Source: Podospora comata
Taxonomy: Eukaryota; Ascomycota; Sordariomycetes; Sordariales; Podosporaceae
NCBI GenBank assembly: GCA_017354895.1
Contig: CP071498.1
Coordinates: forward strand, 1,674,001-1,738,000
Direction: 5' to 3'
DNA length: 64,000 nucleotides
Of the stretch, positions 12,541 through 23,522 are shown one piece after another. The notes beneath the pieces are model-generated. The model saw only the letters and a list, made by a program, of their open reading frames with translations, was not told the origin of the DNA and searched no databases. Made by a program: the position numbers and the translations under genes. Every line of letters begins with the position of its first letter. Position 1 is the first letter of the stretch.

Positions 12541-13243
12541 GCGTCAGCTGTAAACCTAGGCAATCACATTGTACGATACTGAAACAATATATTTAGCGGG
12601 ATTGAGCTCGTGAATATGGTCTGGGTGTTGAGAGAAGATGGCAAAAGAGAGATTGCAGCCTTCGAGGCATCAAGCTGTGCCACATCACGCCAAGGGCGCC
12701 GGTGTTGCCGCCACGGATGGTTACACAGAGATAGTGCGAACTGCTCCCGTTGGCCAGGTACGATCTCACCAAGTCACAGAACCAACATTTTCCACATTGA
12801 AAAACCCCGTTGGAATACCACTACCTAATGGGATAACAATGTGTGCTAGCATAGGTAGAAAATGGCAACATACAGGACTACTATACCTGCATCAGTTGCG
12901 ACACAATGACTGGTCTCACTTGGTCAGGCCTTTTAACCTGCCTCTCTATATCGATGCCCACTTAATAGGCACTGTTTTCCGAAGTGCTCTTTCAGGTAAT
13001 ATCGTACAATCGATTCCATGTTCGCCCAAGATCAAAGTATAACAGAGACCATGAAAGGATCTACAGTGTATAAGTCAACTTCTGTGACTGATAATCAGCG
13101 ACAAGTATATTCAAAGAGCGTCCCAATCTATCTAATCTAACCTGACATCTTCCGTGTCACCACCACCCATGTATACCCAACCCATCTACTATCTTATCAG
13201 ATACATACTTGATCCTCACCCTTTTTCCAACGCACCCAGGTCC
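12541..13243. other. Intergenic, no gene seen
   Basis: Upstream of the HET pseudogene and downstream of the Gly-rich gene. An open frame of 134 codons at 12638-13042 (+) has no recognisable motif and no clear promoter. Confidence 0.4.
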
Positions 13244-13651
13244 TTACTCATAAATCACACGCCACTGACCTGGAGCCACGTACTCCACCACCGCCTTTCT
13301 TTTGATTCTAGGCGGCAGAGTAGCAACGAAAGCCTGTGCTGCTTCCTGGGTGGCATAGTAGGTTTCGTCGGAGTCGTTTTGAGCAACAGCTCCACCACCA
13401 CCACCACCACCACTACCACTACCACCGCTGCCACCACCACCGCTGCCACCACCACCGCTGCCACCACCACCGCTGCCACCACCACTACCGCTGCTGCCGA
13501 CGACCTGTGTAGAACCTGTAATAGCACGCTTGCCGAAAATTGAGTCTGAAGGGGCGGACAGTGCGTCATTGTCGCGGGGGAGAACAGCTGCGCTGCCCAG
13601 AGCTGCTCCGGCGAGGCCGATCGCGAGGATGATAAGGTTGGTTTGCTTCAT
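13244..13651 (-). CDS. Small secreted Gly/Ser-linker protein
   Basis: Single exon, 135 aa, starting at the ATG at 13651 because the hydrophobic signal peptide begins there (residues 1 to about 22); an upstream extension to 13798 lacks such a signal. A propeptide-like stretch ends in KR (FGKR), a likely Kex2 cleavage site. It is followed by a linker of about 35 residues made of Gly and Ser, largely GGGGS units. The last 45 residues form a compact region with YYATQEAAQAFVATLPP and a basic patch. No cysteines occur in the mature part. Function unknown; predicted secreted after Kex2 processing. The linker is encoded by a 15-bp minisatellite and is likely to vary in length between strains. Confidence 0.75.
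   Translation of the reverse strand: MKQTNLIILAIGLAGAALGSAAVLPRDNDALSAPSDSIFGKRAITGSTQVVGSSGSGGGSGGGGSGGGGSGGGGSGGSGSGGGGGGGAVAQNDSDETYYATQEAAQAFVATLPPRIKRKAVVEYVAPGQWRVIYE
13384..13494. repeat. 15-bp minisatellite / CCA-rich run
   Basis: A CCA-rich run leading into repeats of CCACCACCACCGCTG. It lies in frame in the Gly/Ser-linker gene, where each unit encodes Gly-Gly-Gly-Gly-Ser on the minus strand. Confidence 0.85.
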
Positions 13652-15059
13652 TTTGGGAGGAAGGTTCTGAGGAAAAGCGAGATTTGGAGAGAGAAGAGTT
13701 TGGAATAGGTGAGTAGTTGTGATGGTGTTGGAAGCTTGCCAGAAGCTTGTCTGATGATTGAGGGAGAGTTGAGAAGATGGAGACCTGCCAGAAGTCACCA
13801 GAAGGCTGAGAAGGAATGATGCGTGATACTGGAAATTAAGACCTATCTTTCGAGGAGAGTGGAAGGCTTCTTATAGGTCTGAACACTGTTTTTCTCGCCT
13901 GGTTTCATTCATCAAGCTATCGGAACCAGAGGCCTCTGCAGTGATTCGGACATAGTGATACTCGGAGGTCCTCTGTTCTCGAAACACGACAGCATACCGC
14001 GTGAGATGTTTTCTGGACTATTCTGTGACGTTGATGTTCGACGGCTAGCTGATAGAATAGCTGTACGACATGCCTCTTCTAGTAATTCTGCCATTCGTTT
14101 AGTGAGCATGCGATTCGGAGGATCGGGGTTTGTCAGCTAACCACATAATCTTAACTCAAGCCAATGGGCCTGTCAGACGGAGTATGACAGGTCTCGCCTG
14201 TAGTGATCAATGCCGTCGGAATGTGTAAACCTACGAATAGTTTTTACTAGTGTCATTATGTATTCCCAAACTTCCACATATTGTCCTTTTAGTGAGTGAA
14301 AGACCTTGAAGCTAGGTCATTGAAAATTCTAAGTGGAAATATGGAGGGCGTACAGCATGCACAACCTTACCTGCGTAGTAGGTCATGGTGTCGATGTAGT
14401 AAAGAAGCTCAAAAAGTCTGGCAACCCCAGCACTGCACAAGCTGACACTCACGTCTTCAGTAACTTATGTCAGCAGATCTTGAGCACAATTTCCGCCTAT
14501 ACATGATTATGAAGAGAATATGAGATGTGGGTCAGGCGCAAGGGTGCCGGCTTCACTTAATGCCACGGTGACATAGCCCCTTTTTCGGCCGAAAATATAC
14601 GATCAGATATCATTCTTCATGAACCATGTTATCACAGGATTTCCTGTCTGTCGTTTGCCTTACATAGTCCCGCTAAGGCAGCGACTTGAAATGCCAGGAT
14701 ATCCCTACAGGACTGCGGACGGGTGCAAAGAATAAGGATCTGAGATGAGACAGCTGCCGAGCTGCGCAGATGAAATTTTATTTACTGGAACCTATTCGAC
14801 AGTGGCTTGGAAACTAATCTGGAGAATGAGCCCGGAATTATAGTTTGATACTTACATTATGCGTCTTCGCTACCTTAAGTAACGAGAAAGCTGCCTTGGG
14901 ATTGACGGCTGAGTCAGATTGCCGGCGGAAACTCACCGTTCCGTGATGTGTTTACTGCAAATCTATTCAATGTCGTAGTAGGATCTAGAGACATATGTGC
15001 AATTAACTTCCCCGTACATTATTCGTCCTTCTGTTTGGTCCTGTTTTCCCTTTACCGTT

Positions 15060-15125
15060 TGTTGGTCGCACAAACTTCGCTGTTGGTTCCACAAACTTTT
15101 ACTATTGGACGCACAAACTCGAGCT
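15060..15125. repeat. Three tandem 21-22-bp repeats
   Basis: Three imperfect copies beginning near 15,061, 15,082 and 15,104, sharing a core of TTGG, two variable bases, then CACAAACT. They sit 40 bp before a strong TATA box, like upstream promoter elements. Confidence 0.65.
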
Positions 15126-15161
15126 AACCCGCCTAGGACTTCACACACTAAGAGAAGGTCT

Positions 15162-15170
15162 TATATAAAA
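15162..15170 (+). promoter_or_regulatory. Orphan TATA box
   Basis: TATATAAAA inside a near-palindrome (AGGTCTT..AAGACCT). No protein-coding gene follows on the plus strand; a stem-loop lies 24 bp downstream. Confidence 0.5.
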
Positions 15171-15193
15171 GACCTGGCTCGGGTGGTTGGTGG

Positions 15194-15233
15194 CTCGCTA
15201 GATTTGGTATCTCATAATGGTGATTCTAGCGAG
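15194..15233 (+). other. Inverted repeat / stem-loop after the TATA box
   Basis: CTCGCTAGA (15194-15202) and TCTAGCGAG (15225-15233) are perfectly complementary, forming a 9-bp stem with a 22-nt loop. It falls where a transcript driven by the TATA box would begin. It matches no spliceosomal RNA I know. Confidence 0.5.
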
Positions 15234-15987
15234 GCAGAAGCTTAGACTCTCACGGTAAGATAGAGCGCCTTGAAAACTCAATCGACTGATGAGTGCGGGG
15301 AGGAGTCCGATTGGCTGCATTACGCAAGAAAAACATTCGAAGACATTCAGTGGAGGTCTGCCAACGCTTCTTCACGTCCAATGTCTTAGCCAGTCTATAG
15401 CCAGTTATTCGCGCGGTTGTGATGGAAAACAACATTATGTAACCATTGATGTTGAACAGATCGGTTGATGATCCATCATCAAGGAGGTGTGGGTGTCGTA
15501 ATATGAGCGGAATGTTCACCGCCACCATGTTAATAAATGTCCTTGGGTTACTGCCACAGTGCCAACTTGAAAGTGAATTACTTGTCTGCAGATAGAGGTT
15601 GAACAGACATCGTATCTGAAGTGGCTGAATACAGATGACTAGACAGCCGGAAAGATTGAGGTTTCTTTGGTGAAATTTTGGAGATCATGATTAGAGGGAA
15701 ATCCACCACCCAGTCTATACAGGTAGAATGCGCCTGTTGATCAGGCATAGTCACGGCATGACCCCTGTGCCGCTTCCCTGCACCAGACCACTTTGCAATA
15801 TCATCACCACCATCAACAACACTGCATATTGTCTTTCAATCATCGAGGCAGAGCAACTCTCGGCCCCCTGCCAGGGTATCATGAAGCAACCTCGCCCACA
15901 ACCGTTCGGTGTCCGTGACTCGGAAGTTGCACGAGGTGTTGAGGACAACGATCCTCTCTCGTCGTCCGAGACCACGGTCAAAACAAG

Positions 15988-15994
15988 TATAAAA
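15988..15994 (+). promoter_or_regulatory. TATA box of the secreted protein gene at 16110
   Basis: TATAAAA 122 bp before the start codon, followed by a C/A/T-rich leader of the kind seen in strongly expressed fungal genes. Confidence 0.6.
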
Positions 15995-16109
15995 CCCCAT
16001 CCTCTCCCCATCTCCCTCCCCCGGTGATCACCACCATCAACTCACTCTCAACTCCAACTCTCAACACAAATCCACCACTTTAAAACCACACAACCCCCCA
16101 ACCTCCAAA

Positions 16110-16513
16110 ATGCAGTTCACCAACAACCTCCTCGCCCTCCTCACCCTTCTCCCTCTTACCCTCGCCGCCCCCGAGAGTCAGCTCGAGGCCAAGTTCGAGT
16201 CCGGCGTCAGCATCCTCGGCACCGCCGTCGTGACCACCTACTCCGGCGACGCCTGCAACGGCAGCAACGAGCAGGTCACCGTCACCAATGGCGGCTACCG
16301 CTGCTTTGCCGTTTCCAACAAGCGGTCTATTGGCTATAGCGGCTCTGGGTAAGTCTTGTATCTGTTTACATCGCTCCTGAAGATCAGCTGACAGAAATGA
16401 TAAGCTGCACCGTCACGACCTGGAGCGGCAATAACTGCCGTGGCTCCAGCTTCGTCGCCACCCGCGCGGGCTGCTACAGTGTCTTGTATGGCTCTGTTTC
16501 TATCCAGTGCTAG
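16110..16513 (+). CDS. Small secreted protein with two Cys repeats
   Basis: Exons 16110-16348 and 16405-16513 (intron GTAAGT..AG, branch CTGAC) give 115 aa. A signal peptide covers residues 1 to about 19 and ends at LAAPE. The mature part has six cysteines in two similar halves: TYSGDACNGS..GYRCFAV and TWSGNNCRGS..AGCYSVLYGS. The halves share T-aromatic-SG-x2-C-x-GS and a later Cys, so the protein looks internally duplicated, reminiscent of beta/gamma-crystallin-like or killer-toxin-like small folds; that resemblance is inference. Codon usage is strongly C-biased, which suggests high expression. No function can be assigned. Confidence 0.85.
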
Positions 16514-16824
16514 AGAGAGTGCTGTGATTGTGGGATGAGATAGGGGGTGGAATGATGGACTGTTTTGGTGACAAGTCTAGGTAGATTGTTGGGACGAGGT
16601 GGCGTGAAGTCGGAGGGTTATCCTTTCGCATTCTCACTGGAGTTCTCCGGCTCAAAGTCTTACGCCATGAACTGTATTGTTTAGGTAGGAAGGTATCTGA
16701 GAGTGAATACACGGTTGAATGGACGCGGAAAATATCCCGACTTGCCTTGGGAAGTGAAATTGTCTAGAAATAAGAGGTACTCTTCCTGAAGAGCAGCCTA
16801 GCTTATAAGTTATGTTGTGTTTGC
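16514..16824. other. Convergent intergenic gap
   Basis: Between the 3' ends of the small secreted protein and the HET gene; only untranslated sequence is expected. Confidence 0.5.
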
Positions 16825-19012
16825 TCAGGTGAGGTTGTAGTCGGTGACATGAGAAGTCAGCAGTCGTTGAAACTCAGCCCCCAAGAAAGCTTGCTTTGTC
16901 CTTGGCAACAGAATCATACCCACTCGGCGAAAGACATTTTCCTGCCTGCCCGTGATGGGCACAAGACATAGCATTGCGCAGGACAACTGCTTGTTCTTCT
17001 CCTGTAGCTTGAAGGGGTAGCTTCCTACAAGCGCAAGATGGCTCACCCTTTCCGCACCTGGGTCCCCGTCACCATGATCCAGAGACGCACCTCCCGCCAT
17101 GAAAGAAAGCTGTGTGTCGATCGGGACATATACCACATCCTCCTCATTTTCGTCATATGTGACAACCTCTCGCTTCACGGGAATTAAAGGTCCCCTCAAC
17201 GTCACTGTTCCTCCTCCTTGCCCAAACACCGCCGCTGGTGGAGGCTCTTTGACTTCGAAATCGAGCAGCTCAACCCATAATTTTGGATCGACCCCGTACC
17301 ATACCCAACTGATGAAACTGACAGGTCTTCCACAGGAGGGCCACGCCCATGAGGGAAACAGATCCGGATATATCTGTTCCGAGACAGGTTCTCCAGAGAC
17401 ATGCCACAAGAGCAGGTCCGGTAAAAGCGATAACCAGCACCCAAAGAAATATTCGTCCCTTTTATAAATGTTCGGCCACCTCCGTTGCAAAGCCACAGCA
17501 ATACCCTCCAAGGCCGCGACTCTATCGCCGAACTGCGTGAGTAGACGGCCCGAGTAGGTTGCAACTATATCAGACCACAGGTACGAGTACGTTTTGCTGA
17601 GTTCCGCCTCGGAGAACAGCTTGTTTACCGACATGTGATTGATGCCGTATCTCCGAGTAAACACACGGTCCCCTGCCTCTGTCTTGATGTGTGGACTGGG
17701 ATTCCTGCATTCGCATTGCACCTCGGTGGCACACGTCCATGACATTTCCCCTTTTCCAATATACAGCGATCTCTTGGCTAAGAATCGTTCCTGAAATGTC
17801 CATCCACGTTCCTCAACAACGTTGAGGGCGTCTGTGGGATCTTGATCAAAGGTTTCGTGTGCCCAGTGTCCCGGTAGAGATCGGCACCGCTCGTGCTCCA
17901 TTTGCTCCACGACAATCGTTTCCCTGTAATCAGATGTTTCGTTGTCGCTATTGGCATACCGGGAAAAGTCCAACCCTATTATCTTTGGTGGAGAGGGCTG
18001 CATCTCGGGTGGCCCAAGCGGGCAGCCCTCAAGCGAGCCTGAAGAGCCAGCAGCAGACAGAACAAGAAGTGCGCCAGAGTAAATGTCGGCCATCTGAGGA
18101 ATCTGTGCCATTTTGTCGCGTGGATCATCCTGGATGATGCAAAGGGCGTCGACCCATAGATAACGCTGGCAGAGGTGTTTACAGGCAATGACTGCGTCTC
18201 TGATGGTGGAAGGAAGTGACAGCATCGGGATTCCGGCTGCATGTTGTTTGAGGTTGGCGGTGTTGGTGCAAAGGTTCCCTTGTTTGCCCCAGCAGTAGCT
18301 GAGGGCGACATACCCCGTCCGTGGATGAAGTTCTTGATGCTGCGTATTTACTAAGCGGATGTGTTCGACGTCTGAAATATCCAACAGTCGCCTCGGCAAT
18401 AGATACTCTGCATCGTGTTCATTACAAGCCTCGTGTGATGTGACACATTCTGAAAGCCATTCTTTGGCGAGGGCAAAACGGTGTTCGGGAGTTGTCCTGA
18501 TGGGGCGGAAATTGACATGGGTGGCTTTATGTGCTATCGGCAGGCCTACTATGGGGTCCAACAAGGGTCGTTCACCCTTGTACCTGTCTATAGACGCTCG
18601 TTTCAGCAACTGAATGGTTTCTATAGTCTTGATCGAACATGTCTTAGTAGCACTCACCACCAATTTCATAAATCTTATATCCCGGTGCTGTCTCAAAGGT
18701 GTCTCCTGGCCTGATGACCCCAATTTCGAGCGTGTTGTCATGCCAGATACTTCCTACCAGGACAGTGCTGGCACTCCTGAGATCTGTGACATAATTCAGA
18801 ATTTGTCCCAAGGCCCAGCACCGCGAACATTGGGCAGCGGATTCCAAAACCGTCGATAGTTGGACCTGCTTATCGTAGACATCGCCAAATAGTTCTTTGC
18901 AATGTGGGCACTGCTCCCAGGCTTTTAGCCTGCCGCTTAACTGCAGACCGGGTGTCGTTGTTTTTCGCTTCAGACGAAGCCGCAGCTTCAAGAACCGTGG
19001 AAAGCATCCCAT
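16825..19012 (-). CDS. HET-domain protein
   Basis: Two exons, 19012-18658 and 18587-16825, joined across a 70-bp intron (GTGAGT..CTATAG), give 705 aa in one frame. A nearer acceptor would make a 37-bp intron and was not chosen because that is shorter than any other here. The N-terminus has a CPHCKELF motif with CSRC further on, a possible zinc knuckle common in these proteins. The HET domain follows: GYVALSYCWG, LPSTIRDAV, YLWVDALCIIQDD, DKMAQIPQMADIYSGA. Then come GWTFQERFLAKRSLYIG and the C-terminal PSWAWPSCGRPV region seen in the family. HET proteins govern vegetative incompatibility and induce cell death when activated. This copy looks intact, unlike the HET gene at 10.7-12.5 kb. Confidence 0.9.
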
Positions 19013-19345
19013 AGCTATTGACTGAATCTTGAAAGAGGTGAAAGAGTTGTTGAGTTGTGGATGAAAGGGCTAGTCGGTTGGGCTGAATTGCGGTGCTCTC
19101 CGCCCTGTTAGGTCACAAAACTTCCCGACCTTTCTCCGATCCACTCAGAGACTAAAATCGTGTTGCCCACTCACCCAACATCATCATCAACTTTCCACTT
19201 CCTACCAATAGGTATATCTGGGCCAACTGTTGACCTTTCAAGCTTGTGCAATCTTGCACACCTAGAAATAGCGCGACTCAGCGACGTGACTGCATCGCAA
19301 TGCGTGCTCGCTTGCCATGAACATATATTGCAAGAATCCAACCCC

Positions 19346-20182
19346 CTAAAGCCTCTCAAACTCCCCAGGCAACTTCTCCCCCTCAACCCAAGCCCTCACC
19401 CCTCCCGCAAACAACTCCGGAAATTGCATATCCCACCCATGCACCCCCTCCCTCAACACAAACCCTCCCGACCCATCCTCAGACCACCCCCCCCCTTGGT
19501 CCGTTCTCCTGCTCCTCAACGCCTCCGCCGTCCTAACCATCATACCAACATCATCCCCTTTAGCCCCCGCAACATGCAAAGTCCTCACTTCCAACCTCCT
19601 CACATCATCCAAACCAAACTCCAATATCCAAGGAAACATATCGTGCACCACCTCCCAAGTGATATTCCCCTTCATCTCCTCTATCAACTCAATATCCAGC
19701 TTCAACCCAAGCAACGAAGCCTGCCATTGATACAACCAACTCGGTACCCACCCTACCATCATCTTCATAGTGTAGTAAGTCAATCCCGGCCATTGCGCCA
19801 TGAATAACCGTGCCCCGCTCGCGGGAGCAGCACCTGTCACAAAAAGAGAGAGGACTAGGTCGGGTTGGTCCAAGCCGAGGCATTGGGCTATGTACCCGCC
19901 CATTGACACACCGACAACATGGGCCTTGCTGCCGTGGGCGTGTGAGCGGATGAGTTGCGCGACGTGCTGGGCTGAGTGGTCGGTGGTGCCTGGTTTGATG
20001 TGGCGGGAGGCGGAATGGAGTGGTAGGTCAGGGACGAGGAGGTGGAAGTCTGAGAGGTGGGGGAGGATGAGGGCGAATTCAAGACGGCAGGTGAAGCCGC
20101 CGTGGAGGAGGATGATTGTGGCGGGCTTGTCGTCGTTCCATGATGTGAAGGATAGCGACGTTGTGGGGGGAGGTGGGGTCAT
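19346..20182 (-). CDS. Alpha/beta hydrolase
   Basis: Single exon, 278 aa. An oxyanion-type HGG (residues 27-29) precedes the nucleophile elbow GVSMGG with Ser93. Candidate acid and base are Asp210 (GAKGDD) and His248 (REGVHGWD). No signal peptide is seen, so it is probably cytosolic. The order and spacing match small lipase/esterase-like hydrolases; the substrate cannot be told from sequence. Its start lies near the end of the degraded gene next door, on the same strand. Confidence 0.85.
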   Translation of the reverse strand: MTPPPPTTSLSFTSWNDDKPATIILLHGGFTCRLEFALILPHLSDFHLLVPDLPLHSASRHIKPGTTDHSAQHVAQLIRSHAHGSKAHVVGVSMGGYIAQCLGLDQPDLVLSLFVTGAAPASGARLFMAQWPGLTYYTMKMMVGWVPSWLYQWQASLLGLKLDIELIEEMKGNITWEVVHDMFPWILEFGLDDVRRLEVRTLHVAGAKGDDVGMMVRTAEALRSRRTDQGGGWSEDGSGGFVLREGVHGWDMQFPELFAGGVRAWVEGEKLPGEFERL

Positions 20183-20393
20183 GGTGAAGGATGTGAAGCT
20201 GGAGTGTTTTTGAGGCTGGAATAGAAAGTGAATTTTGAGTGTAAAGTTGATTTGTCAGAAAGAGAAATAATTAACTCGGATTCAAGTCTAGGCCGAGCGG
20301 CCCGTGCGACCGATTGGCTCCGTCTCGATCTATGATAGGCATGCATTTCGAACCCTTCGTCTGGGTCATTGCCAAAAACCCTTTTCCTCACCA

Positions 20394-21157
20394 TCACAGC
20401 ACCAAATCTTTGAGACTCAATTCCCCAAAGAGAGCCCCAGAATGCGCTGCAAAAGACCCGAAAACCCCCCAGACTCTTCCTCTTCTTCCGTTTCCGGAGA
20501 TCCTGCAGCTTGCAGTCAGCAACTTCCTCCCTGAGACAGCATCGATCAAAGGCCAACTTACGTCCAATAACATCAAACTTCCACTTGGTCTTTCCTGGAT
20601 CAATCGCACGAGCCGGGATCCCATGCAAACAATTGTACGCCCCTCGCTTGTGAGATTCTTGCACTTTGAATCGATCTTGCTTCCAAGACCAAACCGATCG
20701 ACAAGCGTGCTAAGCTTGAAAAAGTGGACATCTGTGAGCGTTGACGTGTCGATGGTGAGAATAAACCAGTCGTCTTCACCTGGCTCGCTTCTGCCCCATC
20801 TTTCCAAACAGAATGCCCATCTTACGGCGTGCTGCTCGACCGAAAAGAACGTTATGAAAGGTGTTGCGCGCCTGCTACTCCAGTCGAAGTGATCCGCAAC
20901 GGCGTCTTTGAAGAGTTGAGTAGCTCTAATTCTCGCGAATTGCGTGGTTGTGTCCCGGCTTTGAGTCCACTGGTCTTGTTGTACAGTCCTGTATTTCCTC
21001 GGTATTGCACCCGGTAAAGATAACGCGGGAGGTCGCCGGGTGGGTGTCGATATGTGTCCATTGTTGATGTGCTCTCGACACTTTCTCGCCAAGCGGAAAT
21101 TTCCTTGGATAACTCAGGCGCCAATAAGTAGTTGTCGAAGGGGAAAGCCCCTGGCAT
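20394..21157 (-). pseudogene. DUF7587-like fungal gene, broken
   Basis: Begins ATG at 21157 with LPRYLYRVQYR, the opening motif of a fungal family resembling DUF7587. A homologous-looking stretch follows in another frame: DHFDWSSRRATPFITFFS, HAVRWAF, DVHFFKLSTLVDRFGL. The first frame change is near 20,920 (NSRELE to LFKDAV). A second occurs near 20,650, where the continuation RGAYNCLHGIPARAI is in a third frame. No introns fit these switches. The family is often found near HET and NLR genes in fungi; its function is unknown to me. Assigned by motif resemblance only. Confidence 0.5.
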
Positions 21158-22960
21158 TTAAGCCTTTGATCGTCGGGGGTTTCAAAGTCGAAACTTCACC
21201 TGATAAGATGCGCAGTTTAACTAGCGAAGGATAAATAGTTGTGTGATTCAGCAGAGCCCCGCGCACATGGTTGGTCGAGAGACACACACATCGATGAACC
21301 TAAGTTAGCTAACCCAACAGACTCGGGGCCAGATAACAGAAAGAGAAGGTGTTGCGATGGTCTAGTGGTCGCCCAGCCTCCTCAGCCCAGAGCCTTTGCC
21401 TGGCTTAGTCTGGTGGTTGCTTGGCTTTGCCAAACTTGGTGACAAGGCTGTGACGGCGACCTAAAAGGGGATAGCGTTAGTTTCAGGGCTCTCCAAGCTG
21501 AGAGCCAAGACAATAGCAGCCAGAACCACTGCTTTTTCCCTCTCTACCACCACCACTTACCAATACTACGTATTGCCCACACTTCGATGCCTTCCATACA
21601 TCCCACTCTCAATTTGTGGTCGGGTACTTGGGAAGGTCAAGCGGGAATGGGCGATGTGTGGAGTTGCTGTTTGGAAAGGTCGGATGGAATGCTGTGGGTT
21701 GCTACTGATGTGGGCTACATTTCGATCAGATCTTCAGCCGGCCAGGCAGTGCTGTCCATGGAGAAAGGGTGAAGGTAAGATAAATAACAGCCTCATTCCT
21801 TGCCAAGTTGGTAGGTACTCAGATGGCTTCCATGGCGAGCTTTTCCCTCTTGAACTTTTGGCTTCGAAGCAGGTTGTTGGCCTTGTAGCGGGGCGAACAG
21901 TGATGGTTTGGTAACAGCATTATGAAACACATTACCTCATCTTCAAACTTCTTGATCTACCTACAATATTATGCTGCGGGCTGTAAATCCTGTTGCATTT
22001 TAAGCCATTTCTACCTGTTTCAATCTGGGCAGAATTTGAATACCTAGGTAGCCAAGTTTGCATACGTGGGTGGCTACCTACGGACCTATGACATGGCCAT
22101 ACTGGCTGGGTGTGGTGCTCCATGCGCCTGCCTTTTGGTCAGACCCACACTCTGGTTGCTCTTTACGGCTTTGTTTTGTTTCTGTAGCTTTTTCGTTCTG
22201 TTAGATTTCATCACCATCACCACTTTTGTCGCCGTATTTTGCCTCATTTTTGGTGCCAGTGACCCTGTCCCAGAACTAGGCCTACACTATGCGAAGCATG
22301 GGGCTACACGGCCAATGATTTCGTAGGCTTAGTGAGCAACATAAAGGTTAGAAACGCATAAACCCGAACGGATTTCAAGACCACATCCATCACCGAATGG
22401 CCGAACAGGCAGCGTTAATGTTAATGGTATTGCTAAGCTACCTAGGTTTGAGAGGCTAACCTATGTCAGTAGATAGATCGACACGAGACCCCTACAATCC
22501 AAGATGAAATCTCCGTCGGGCTTTCATATCACTGTGAAAAATCAAAGGGCTCACAATTCCACATTCTTAGTGTCTGTAGAAAAACGAGGGGAGGCAAAGG
22601 CTTCCACACTTGGCAACGGAGACATACCCAAAAGGGAGGCCTATCCTTGGGAAGATCTCACAGTTATCCAAGCTAGCTGGCGGATAAGAAAACCTCGTTC
22701 ATCATACCTTCCTAAAGAGGGACCGAGTGAAGAAGGAACAACACGGATATTTACCTAGGGAAGAGATCTTCGCACCGCTAGGTGGATGCGAGGGTTCAAG
22801 CAGAAGTCAGTGACTGCCTACCTAAGTTGACCACAACTCCCAATAGCAACTTCCTTTCTCTTCACCCGTCAGATTCTCTCAATCTTACTTCTTCGAGCTG
22901 ATCCTTACCCACTAGCTACCTCACTGAGAACAATTCAGTCCATCGATAGCACCGTCCATC
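21158..22960. other. 1.8-kb intergenic region
   Basis: No gene supported. Contains the palindrome TACCTAGGTA at 22041-22050 and two related copies near 22,440 and 22,752. A tRNA-like A-box at about 21,359 has no matching B-box. Confidence 0.45.
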
Positions 22961-23522
22961 ATGGTAGGCGCCCTTCTTTGGTATTACACCGATGAGTAGG
23001 TACTGACAACTCGATCAACAGAAGCTCACCCTCGCCGCCCCCATCCTTGCCGCCCTCACCGGCATCCAAGGCGTCCTCTCCGCCTCGGCAGCAACCTCCA
23101 CCTCTGAGGCCCCCGATGCGATTGACTTCCTCTTCAAAAGACAAAGCAACTTGAGAGGCGAGTGGGACTGCCAGTTTGTCAATGCGGGCTGGAACCACGC
23201 AGCTCTCCGGGCCGACCACCAGGCATTCAACAGTGTCTTTAGCGATGCCCGCCTGACAGCGGCGGCGGGATAGTGCTATGTCGGCAGGTGCAACGGACGC
23301 GACTTTACATGGTGCAACACGTCTGCTACCAAACGGACCGAGGCTTCCAACCAGCGAAACATTGTCACCGACACCAATCCCGGCACCGGGAAGAACTGCA
23401 TGTATGACGACAGGTCTATTCATGTGGGATACTGGTGGGGGGCAGCAGGAAGGGCTCAGGTATACCAAAGCGGATATTTGGAGATGCTAGATGAAGACGA
23501 GAAAGGCGTCGGTTGGCAGTGA
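22961..23522 (+). pseudogene. Secreted Cys-containing protein with in-frame TAG
   Basis: The start codon alone forms exon 1 (22961-22963); an intron (22964-23021) follows, then exon 2 from 23022. The joined product begins MKLTLAAPILAALTGI, a clear signal peptide, which supports the splice. A KR site (FLFKRQ) and a mature part with Cys follow. At 23271-23273 an in-frame TAG interrupts, yet the same frame runs on for 83 codons (CYVGRCNGRDFTWC..) to TGA at 23522. An intron ending at this TAG is conceivable, since CTGAC lies 19 nt upstream, but the only donor in phase (GTCAAT, 23178) is poor. More likely a nonsense mutation, consistent with CAG or TGG to TAG. Family not recognised. Confidence 0.55.

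Larger units (their letters stand above)
13652..15987. other. 2.3-kb gene-poor intergenic region
   Basis: No coding region can be supported; open frames are under 100 codons and lack motifs. The only structured part is a set of three related repeats, a TATA box and a hairpin at 15,060-15,233, listed separately. Confidence 0.5.

Noticed and set aside
15060-15240. Solo LTR
   Set aside because: Only the TGTTGG start fits; no matching end, no target duplication and no internal retroelement sequence. Kept as an unexplained structure instead.
18621-18657. 37-bp intron in the HET gene at 16.8-19 kb
   Set aside because: Shorter than other introns here; a 70-bp choice with a better branch-point distance keeps the same frame.
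21355-21440. tRNA-like A-box (TGGTCTAGTGG)
   Set aside because: No B-box, no pairing acceptor ends and no anticodon arm downstream.
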